Positions 57,680 through 64,000 of a stretch of DNA of 64,000 nucleotides are shown here, one piece after another. The first letter of the stretch is position 1. Each line of letters starts with the position of its first letter. Under the pieces are notes generated by a model. The model did not search any database. It was not told the origin of the DNA and saw nothing but the letters and a program-made list of their open reading frames with translations. Source of the DNA: Polynucleobacter sp. 30F-ANTBAC (GTDB taxonomy: Bacteria; Pseudomonadota; Gammaproteobacteria; Burkholderiales; Burkholderiaceae); the NCBI RefSeq assembly GCF_018882385.1, contig NZ_JACVON010000002.1, positions 558,001 through 622,000 on the forward strand. Direction: 5' to 3'. A program made the position numbers and the translations under genes.

Positions 57680-58846
57680 TTGCTGCCACCGTTAATTCCT
57701 TCCTTATCCCCAGCAGTTTTAGCTCTTGCCGATGGAACAGTCTTTCCAGGTTATAGCATCGGCGCTGTGGGCCAATCAGCCGGTGAAGTGGTTTTTAATA
57801 CCGCTTTAACGGGTTATCAAGAAATCCTCACAGACCCTAGTTACACCAATCAATTGGTCACTTTGACTTACCCACACATTGGTAATGTGGGCGTCAATGA
57901 TCAAGACCGCGAGTCTGGAAAAATTTATGCTGCTGGTTTGATCATCAAAGACTTGTCTTTGATTGCATCTAACTTCCGCTCTGAAAAAACACTCAGCGAT
58001 TATTTAAGTGGTGAAGGTATTGTGGGTATCGCAGGGATTGATACACGCAAGCTCACACGTATTTTGCGAGACAAAGGCGCTCAACCAGGTGCGATTGTGG
58101 CTGGCAAGTTGGGCGATTCATTGCAAGCAATTACAGAAAAAGCCTTGGCTGCTGCCAAGGGTTTCCCAGGTATGGCCGGTTTAGATTTAGCTAAAGTTGT
58201 CACCACGAAAACTGCTTACGAGTGGACTGAAGGTGAGTGGGGTCTTAATGCGGATCAAGGTAAGCCTGGCTTTAACCAACTTAAAAAGCCATTGAAACAC
58301 GTGGTTGCTTATGACTTCGGTGTAAAACGCAACATTCTTCGCATGCTTTCTGAGCGCGGTTGCAAAATTACAGTTGTCCCTGCTCAAACATCTGCTACAG
58401 ATGTCATGGCTCTAAAACCTGATGGCGTCTTTTTCTCTAACGGCCCTGGAGATCCAGAGCCTTGTGATTATGCGATTGCAGCAGCCAAATCATTTATTGA
58501 TCAAGGGATGCCAACGTTTGGTATTTGCTTGGGTCATCAGATCATGGGTTTAGCAGCAGGCGCTAAAACTCTCAAAATGAAATTTGGTCATCATGGCGCA
58601 AACCATCCAGTTAAAGATTTGGATAGTGGTCGTGTGGTGATTACATCTCAGAACCACGGGTTTGCTGTTGATGCAGCAACTCTGCCAGCGAATGTAAGAC
58701 CAACCCATGTGTCTTTATTTGATGGTTCATTGCAAGGTCTGGCTTGGACGGATAAGCCAGCTTTTTGTTTCCAAGGTCACCCAGAGGCATCGCCAGGACC
58801 GCATGACATTGCGTACTTGTTTGATCGCTTTATTAAATTGATGTGA
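57680..58846 (+). CDS. carA: Carbamoyl-phosphate synthase small subunit (glutaminase)
   Basis: A 388-residue amidotransferase subunit giving ammonia to CarB for carbamoyl phosphate, used in arginine and pyrimidine synthesis. The class I glutaminase domain has the nucleophile cysteine in [11 protein letters not shown] and H-x-E in [11 protein letters not shown]. The start is taken as TTG at 57680 since GGAGA at 57669-57673 is ideally placed and [19 protein letters not shown] fits the family; ATG 57653 has no ribosome site. carB follows after nine bases. Confidence 0.95.
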   Translation: MLPPLIPSLSPAVLALADGTVFPGYSIGAVGQSAGEVVFNTALTGYQEILTDPSYTNQLVTLTYPHIGNVGVNDQDRESGKIYAAGLIIKDLSLIASNFRSEKTLSDYLSGEGIVGIAGIDTRKLTRILRDKGAQPGAIVAGKLGDSLQAITEKALAAAKGFPGMAGLDLAKVVTTKTAYEWTEGEWGLNADQGKPGFNQLKKPLKHVVAYDFGVKRNILRMLSERGCKITVVPAQTSATDVMALKPDGVFFSNGPGDPEPCDYAIAAAKSFIDQGMPTFGICLGHQIMGLAAGAKTLKMKFGHHGANHPVKDLDSGRVVITSQNHGFAVDAATLPANVRPTHVSLFDGSLQGLAWTDKPAFCFQGHPEASPGPHDIAYLFDRFIKLM

Positions 58847-58855
58847 GATTGACGA

Positions 58856-61800
58856 ATGCCTAAGCGTACCGACATAAAAAGTATCCTCATTATTGGCGCA
58901 GGCCCGATTGTTATCGGTCAAGCTTGCGAGTTCGATTACTCTGGTGCCCAAGCTTGTAAAGCTTTGAGATCAGAAGGCTATCGTGTCATTTTGGTGAACA
59001 GTAATCCTGCCACGATCATGACGGACCCAGAGATGGCGGATGTCACTTACATCGAGCCCATTACTTGGGAAGTGGTTGAGCGCATCATCGCTAAAGAAAA
59101 ACCAGATGCTATCTTGCCAACTATGGGCGGTCAGACGGCGCTGAACTGTGCCCTAGATCTTCACCGTCATGGCGTTTTAGAAAAATACAAGTGTGAGTTG
59201 ATTGGTGCTTCACCAGAAGCGATTGATAAAGCAGAAGATCGTCAGAAGTTCAAAGAAGCCATGACCAAGATTGGTTTGGGTTCTGCTAAGTCAGGTATTG
59301 CGCATTCATTAGAAGAAGCCAATGCTGTTCAACAACAAATCATGAGTGAGACAGGTAGCTCAGGTTACCCCGTCATTATTCGCCCATCATTCACAATGGG
59401 TGGTTCAGGTGGCGGCATTGCCTATAACCGTGAAGAGTTTGAAGAGATTTGTAAGCGCGGTCTTGACCTATCGCCAACACGTGAGTTACTCATTGAAGAG
59501 TCTCTCTTGGGTTGGAAAGAGTACGAGATGGAAGTAGTGCGCGACCACAAAGATAATTGCATCATCGTTTGTTCTATTGAGAACTTGGATCCAATGGGTG
59601 TTCATACAGGTGACTCGATTACTGTAGCGCCTGCTCAAACACTTACCGATCGCGAATACCAGATTTTGCGTAACGCCTCTTTGGCAGTTTTGCGTGAAAT
59701 TGGTGTGGACACCGGCGGCTCTAACGTTCAGTTCTCGATCAATCCAGTGGATGGTCGCATGATTGTGATCGAGATGAATCCGCGTGTTTCACGTTCATCG
59801 GCTTTGGCATCCAAAGCAACAGGTTTTCCAATTGCGAAGATTGCAGCTAAGTTAGCAGTTGGTTTTACATTAGATGAATTACAAAACGATATTACGGGTG
59901 GCAAAACACCGGCGTCATTTGAGCCATCGATTGACTATGTTGTGACGAAGATTCCTCGTTTTGCTTTTGAGAAGTTCCCCGCAGCTGATAAGCGCTTAAC
60001 CACACAGATGAAATCTGTTGGTGAGGTGATGGCGATTGGTCGCACATTCCAAGAGTCATTCCAAAAAGCTTTGCGTGGTTTAGAGGTGGGCGTGGATGGT
60101 CTTGATGAAATCTCAACGGATATGGATGAAATCATTCAAGAGATTCGTGAGCCAGGTCCTGATCGTATTTGGTACTTGGGTGATGCACTTCGTTTAGGTA
60201 TGAGTGAGGCAGATGCCTTTGCGCATACAGCTATAGATCCTTGGTTCTTGGCGCAAATTGGTGAGTTAATTGAAATTGAAAAGAAATTGCAAACTCGTCA
60301 GTTAAAAGATTTAACAGCGCAAGAGCTTCGCTTTGTGAAGCAAAAAGGTTTTTCAGATCGCCGTTTAGCCAAGTTGCTAAAAACGGATGCGAAGGCTGTT
60401 CGTGAAGCACGCCATGCATTGAAGGTAAGACCTGTCTACAAGCGCGTAGATACTTGTGCGGCTGAGTTCTCCACCAATACGGCTTATATGTATTCATGCT
60501 ACGAAGCCGAGCATGGTGAGTGTGAGTCACAGCCGACGAATAAAGAAAAGATCATGGTTTTGGGCGGTGGCCCTAATCGTATTGGTCAGGGTATTGAGTT
60601 TGACTATTGCTGCGTTCACGCTGCGCTTGCAATGCGTGATGATGGTTATGAAACCATCATGGTGAACTGCAACCCTGAAACGGTTTCTACAGACTACGAC
60701 ACCTCTGATCGCTTGTACTTTGAACCGCTAACGCTAGAAGATGTTCTAGAGATCGTAGCGATTGAAAAGCCAAAGGGTGTCATCGTTCAGTACGGTGGTC
60801 AAACACCTCTTAAGCTGGCACTTGATCTGGAAGCGAATGGCGTACCAATTATTGGTACAAGCCCCGACATGATTGATGCTGCTGAAGATCGTGAGCGCTT
60901 TCAAAAGTTATTGCAAGAGTTAGGTTTGCGTCAGCCGCCGAATAGAACGGCGCGTACTGAGCCAGAAGCATTGAAACTCGCTGAAGAAATTGGTTATCCA
61001 CTGGTTGTTCGTCCATCGTATGTATTGGGTGGTCGCGCCATGGAAATCGTTCATGACGGTCGTGATTTAGAGCGTTACATGCGCGAGGCTGTCAAAGTGT
61101 CTCATGACTCTCCAGTGCTTTTGGATCGTTTCTTAAATGATGCGATCGAGTGTGATGTGGACTGTATTTCAGATGGCAAGCGTGTATTCATTGGTGGAGT
61201 GATGGAGCACATTGAACAAGCGGGTGTTCACTCAGGTGACTCAGCCTGTTCATTGCCGCCTTACTCTCTATCGAAAGCCACGGTTGATGAAATGCGTCGT
61301 CAAACGGCAGCGATGGCCAAGGGTTTAAATGTTATTGGTTTAATGAACGTTCAGTTTGCGATTCAACAAGTTGATGGCAAAGACATTGTTTATGTTTTAG
61401 AAGTCAATCCACGCGCATCTAGAACGGTGCCATATGTATCAAAAGCAACAGGATTGCAGTTGGCTAAGATTGCCGCCCGCTGTATGGCTGGTCAAAGTTT
61501 GGATGAGCAGGGTATTGGTGAAGAGGTAATTCCACCTTACTTCTCAGTTAAAGAGGCAGTTTTCCCATTCAATAAGTTCCCAGGTGTTGATCCAATTCTT
61601 GGACCAGAAATGCGCTCAACAGGTGAAGTCATGGGTGTTGGTAAAACATTCGGTGAGGCTTTATTTAAATCACAATTGGCGGCCAGCATCACCTTGCCGA
61701 AATCAGGCGCTGTGTTGTTGACAGTTAAAGATAGCGATAAAGCCAAGGCTGTGGAAGTAGCTCAAATGCTCAATGAGATGGGTTACTCTATTGTGGCCAC

Positions 61801-62101
61801 TCAGGGCACTGCTGCTGCGATTGAAGCAGCAGGCGTTCCAGTGAAGCGTGTTAACAAAGTGAAAGACGGACGTCCTCACATTGTGGACATGATCAAAAAT
61901 GGTGAAATTGCTTTGGTGTTTACAACTGTTGATGAAACTAGAACGGCGATCGCTGATTCAAGATCGATTCGAACCACAGCTCAAGCCAATCGTGTGACTT
62001 ACTACACGACGATCAGTGGTGCTAAAGCTGCTGTAGCTGGTATCAAAGCGATTGATCAATTAGAAGTGTATGACCTACAAGGGCTGCATGCTTCTTTGTG
62101 A
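58856..62101 (+). CDS. carB: Carbamoyl-phosphate synthase large subunit
   Basis: A 1081-residue enzyme made of two homologous ATP-grasp halves (about 1-550 and 551-935) and a C-terminal MGS-type regulatory domain. The first half phosphorylates bicarbonate, the second carbamate. Each half opens with a nucleotide motif ([18 protein letters not shown] and [17 protein letters not shown]). The C-terminal domain (about 940-1081) would bind effectors such as UMP or ornithine. It forms an operon with carA and ends before a clear terminator. Confidence 0.98.
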   Translation: MPKRTDIKSILIIGAGPIVIGQACEFDYSGAQACKALRSEGYRVILVNSNPATIMTDPEMADVTYIEPITWEVVERIIAKEKPDAILPTMGGQTALNCALDLHRHGVLEKYKCELIGASPEAIDKAEDRQKFKEAMTKIGLGSAKSGIAHSLEEANAVQQQIMSETGSSGYPVIIRPSFTMGGSGGGIAYNREEFEEICKRGLDLSPTRELLIEESLLGWKEYEMEVVRDHKDNCIIVCSIENLDPMGVHTGDSITVAPAQTLTDREYQILRNASLAVLREIGVDTGGSNVQFSINPVDGRMIVIEMNPRVSRSSALASKATGFPIAKIAAKLAVGFTLDELQNDITGGKTPASFEPSIDYVVTKIPRFAFEKFPAADKRLTTQMKSVGEVMAIGRTFQESFQKALRGLEVGVDGLDEISTDMDEIIQEIREPGPDRIWYLGDALRLGMSEADAFAHTAIDPWFLAQIGELIEIEKKLQTRQLKDLTAQELRFVKQKGFSDRRLAKLLKTDAKAVREARHALKVRPVYKRVDTCAAEFSTNTAYMYSCYEAEHGECESQPTNKEKIMVLGGGPNRIGQGIEFDYCCVHAALAMRDDGYETIMVNCNPETVSTDYDTSDRLYFEPLTLEDVLEIVAIEKPKGVIVQYGGQTPLKLALDLEANGVPIIGTSPDMIDAAEDRERFQKLLQELGLRQPPNRTARTEPEALKLAEEIGYPLVVRPSYVLGGRAMEIVHDGRDLERYMREAVKVSHDSPVLLDRFLNDAIECDVDCISDGKRVFIGGVMEHIEQAGVHSGDSACSLPPYSLSKATVDEMRRQTAAMAKGLNVIGLMNVQFAIQQVDGKDIVYVLEVNPRASRTVPYVSKATGLQLAKIAARCMAGQSLDEQGIGEEVIPPYFSVKEAVFPFNKFPGVDPILGPEMRSTGEVMGVGKTFGEALFKSQLAASITLPKSGAVLLTVKDSDKAKAVEVAQMLNEMGYSIVATQGTAAAIEAAGVPVKRVNKVKDGRPHIVDMIKNGEIALVFTTVDETRTAIADSRSIRTTAQANRVTYYTTISGAKAAVAGIKAIDQLEVYDLQGLHASL

Positions 62102-62155
62102 AATTTCAATTAAGATACAGGCAACAAACTAAGTAATAAACTTAAGGTAACGAAA

Positions 62156-62189
62156 ATGGCTGGTAGCAAGCTACCAGTCATTTGTTTTT
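62156..62189 (+). terminator. Intrinsic terminator between carB and greA
   Basis: An 11-bp stem with one G-T pair (62156-62166 with 62171-62181, loop CAAG) followed by TTGTTTTTA. It should end carAB transcripts 27 bases before the greA ATG. Confidence 0.85.
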
Positions 62190-62215
62190 AATTAACTAGC
62201 ATTTGGATTTGATTC

Positions 62216-62692
62216 ATGAGCACTATTCCTATTACACGACATGGCGCTGAGCTATTAAAGCAAGAGCTTCATAACTTAAAGCACGTTGAACGTCCATCGG
62301 TGATTAATTCAATTTCTGAAGCGCGCGCTCAAGGCGACTTGTCTGAGAACGCTGAATATGATGCTGCAAAAGAAAAGCAGGCTTTTATTGAAGGCCGTAT
62401 TCAAGAGTTAGAAGGTAAATTGGCAGCAGCTCAAATCATTGATCCAAGCACCTTGGATGTGGGTGGTCGAATTGTTTTTGGCGCGACGGTTGAGATTGAA
62501 GATTTAGAAAATGGCAAAAAAGCCGAATATCAAATCGTGGGAGATGATGAGGCTGACTTAGATGCTGGCAAGATTTCAATCAGTTCACCGATTGCAAGAG
62601 CGTTGATTGGTAAAGAAGAGGGTGATGTAGCGACCTTTGCTTCACCGGGCGGCAATCGCGAAGTAGAAATTTTGAACGTTAAGTACATTTAA
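62216..62692 (+). CDS. greA: Transcription elongation factor GreA
   Basis: A 158-residue factor that rescues backtracked RNA polymerase. The N-terminal coiled coil holds the acidic tip region in [16 protein letters not shown]; the C-terminal FKBP-like domain ends [11 protein letters not shown]. Length and motifs are standard. It lies 10 bases before the DUF4149 gene. Confidence 0.98.
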   Translation: MSTIPITRHGAELLKQELHNLKHVERPSVINSISEARAQGDLSENAEYDAAKEKQAFIEGRIQELEGKLAAAQIIDPSTLDVGGRIVFGATVEIEDLENGKKAEYQIVGDDEADLDAGKISISSPIARALIGKEEGDVATFASPGGNREVEILNVKYI

Positions 62693-62702
62693 TTAGTTAA
62701 CC

Positions 62703-63191
62703 ATGCATATCACTGCCCAAAGACTTTTTGTTTTTATATTAGCCCTTTGGGTGGGAACCTTGATCACGATTGGTTACATCGTGGCTCCCACTTTATTTGC
62801 AACACTCACAGATCGCCAAGTGGCAGGCATGGTCGCTGGTGCCCTTTTTAGGATTGAGGGCACGATCAGCATGGTGCTCAGTGTGGCACTTATCATGTTT
62901 GCTAATTTATTGGTAAAGCGTGGTCTCAATCGCTACAAAAATATTCGTTGGTATCTTTTAGCCATGCTGATTTGTTCTGTGATTGTTGCTTTTGTTCTTC
63001 AGCCAATGATGAATAGCCTCAGAGAAGAAGCTTTGGGTCTCGGTTTCCCGGTGATGCTTTCACCTTTGGCAGAAACCTTTGCGCGTCTTCATGGGGTTTC
63101 AAGTGCCTTGTATCTAGCCCAATCTTTAATTGGGCTAGTACTTTTATGGCGTATCACGCGACCAATCGATTTGCTGGATCAGCCGAAGTAA
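62703..63191 (+). CDS. DUF4149 family membrane protein
   Basis: A 162-residue inner-membrane protein with four helices (about residues 8-28, 45-68, 84-104 and 134-152). Family-like features are the opening RLFVFILALWVGTLITIGYIVAPTLF, cited by its core WVGTLITIGY, and FARLHGVSSALYLAQSL. Function unknown. The conserved place behind greA and before yhbY is known in betaproteobacteria. Confidence 0.85.
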   Translation: MHITAQRLFVFILALWVGTLITIGYIVAPTLFATLTDRQVAGMVAGALFRIEGTISMVLSVALIMFANLLVKRGLNRYKNIRWYLLAMLICSVIVAFVLQPMMNSLREEALGLGFPVMLSPLAETFARLHGVSSALYLAQSLIGLVLLWRITRPIDLLDQPK

Positions 63192-63207
63192 TTAACCTGT
63201 TGGTTGT

Positions 63208-63684
63208 TTAACCTAATTGGCGTTTTTTAACACTGGATTGGCGTGGCTTGGCTCTCTTGACTTGACCGCCAGCTGCTACACGCTCATTGCCTAAAACAGT
63301 TGTAGCAACAGGTTTAGGTCGACGTTGTGGGTTGCGAGTGAACTTCTTCACCATAACCACTTTAGGACCGCTCTTTTTGCTACGACGTTTATCTTCAACT
63401 TCTTTTTCAATCTTGGGTCTGTAAAGAACCAATAGTTTGCCAATGTGCTGAATCGGTGCGGCATTAAGTTCGTCACAAAGTTGCTCGTAAATAGCAACGC
63501 GAGATTCGCGATCGTCACCGAAAACGCGAACTTTGATCAAACCATGAAAATTGAGGCCATTGTTCACCTCTTTCATGACGGCTGGCGTTAAGCCATCTCC
63601 ACCAATGAGGACAATGGGTTTTAACGCATGAGCGTCTGAGCGATGGGCCGAGCGTTCGGCTGAAGTTAATTCTAGTTTTGGCAT
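63208..63684 (-). CDS. yhbY: YhbY/CRM-domain RNA-binding protein with basic tail
   Basis: A 158-residue protein. Residues about 6-100 form the CRM domain (LTSAERSAHRSDAHALKPIVLIGGDGLTP by its key HALKPIVLIGGDG, then GLIKVRVFGDDRESR), which binds 50S precursors in ribosome assembly. A further 55 residues rich in Lys and Arg follow, absent from the roughly 97-residue Escherichia coli protein. It is divergent from rlmE, as in many bacteria. Confidence 0.93.
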   Translation of the reverse strand: MPKLELTSAERSAHRSDAHALKPIVLIGGDGLTPAVMKEVNNGLNFHGLIKVRVFGDDRESRVAIYEQLCDELNAAPIQHIGKLLVLYRPKIEKEVEDKRRSKKSGPKVVMVKKFTRNPQRRPKPVATTVLGNERVAAGGQVKRAKPRQSSVKKRQLG

Positions 63685-63877
63685 AGGTATTTCTTTGGAA
63701 GTCCCATATGATAAGCCATTAAACTACAGGGTATTAGGGATCTGCTGTAAAAACAGCGGAAAATAGCGAATTAAAGCCAATAAATGCCATTAAATGGGTT
63801 TTAGGCAAAAGATTGAAAGTACTCAAGCAAGCAGTTTGAGTTTTATGGATGAGTAGGAAGTAGAGAAGCGGATCAGC

Positions 63878-64000
63878 GTGGCAAAGAATAAATTTAATAA
63901 AGATTGGCTTAATGACCATCTCAATGATCCCTACGTCAAAATGGCGCAGAGAGAAGGCTATCGAGCCAGAGCAGCCTACAAGCTGAAAGAGATTGACGAG
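63878..64000 (+). CDS. rlmE: 23S rRNA (uridine-2'-O)-methyltransferase, 5' part only
   Basis: The first 41 codons run to the window edge. The peptide has [20 protein letters not shown], the N-terminal hallmark of RlmE (FtsJ/RrmJ), with the first catalytic lysine in RAAYKL. The start is GTG at 63878. The protein methylates U2552 of 23S rRNA. It is divergent from the YhbY-type gene, 193 bases apart; a small hairpin (GCTGT/ACAGC near 63742) lies between. Confidence 0.92.
   Translation, partial: MAKNKFNKDWLNDHLNDPYVKMAQREGYRARAAYKLKEIDE

Overview
The window looks like a chromosomal segment of a free-living betaproteobacterium of the Burkholderiales, most like Polynucleobacter. This rests on moderate-to-low G+C by eye, the gene order tpiA-secG-tRNA-Leu-nuoA..N followed by DUF2818/NUDIX/DUF1178 genes, an ECF sigma/DUF3619/DUF3106/RDD block, and the block carAB-greA-DUF4149-yhbY-rlmE. 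The genus is an inference from memory of gene order. I see no insertion sequence, prophage, CRISPR array or rRNA operon.

Layout. 1-4.8 kb: the end of an ABC permease, a group II truncated globin, and a minus-strand sigma factor operon. 5-11.6 kb: branched-chain amino acid genes (ilvI, ilvH, ilvC, leuA) with the phosphatidylethanolamine genes psd and pssA between them; leuA is preceded by a leucine-rich leader peptide and an attenuator. 11.7-16.6 kb: rpsO, pnp, a quinone oxidoreductase, tpiA and secG. 16.67-31.3 kb: tRNA-Leu(GAG) and the complete 14-gene NADH dehydrogenase I operon nuoA-N. 31.4-36.25 kb: small conserved genes, mmsA and hemN. 46.6-57.4 kb: dnaQ, an RND efflux pair, rnhA, a yafS-like methyltransferase, gloB, a MltD-type lytic transglycosylase and prpE. 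57.7-64 kb: carA, carB, greA, a DUF4149 gene, a YhbY-type RNA-binding protein and the start of rlmE.

The most unusual part is 36.2-46.6 kb. A tightly packed minus-strand run of seven genes encodes a thermostable-hemolysin family (GNAT-like) protein, an AMP-dependent acyl ligase, a heme-oxygenase-like probable diiron oxidase, a short-chain dehydrogenase, an exported TPR protein, and an OmpR/PmrA-type response regulator with its sensor kinase. On the other side, on the plus strand, lie a periplasmic thioredoxin-fold-like protein, a DUF4395 membrane protein, and an eptA-PAP2-dgkA operon for lipid A phosphoethanolamine modification with diacylglycerol recycling. The seven-gene operon and eptA each carry upstream a perfect CTTAAT-N5-CTTAAT direct repeat, the known form of a PmrA box, in the orientation of the gene. 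This suggests that one envelope-stress two-component system controls itself, an undescribed lipid or fatty-acid-derived biosynthetic pathway, and lipid A modification.

Other sequence-level regulatory features are a leuA attenuator with competing 2:3 and 3:4 pairings, stable hairpins in the rpsO and pnp leaders, a perfect 12-bp hairpin over the probable hemN start, and several intrinsic terminators.
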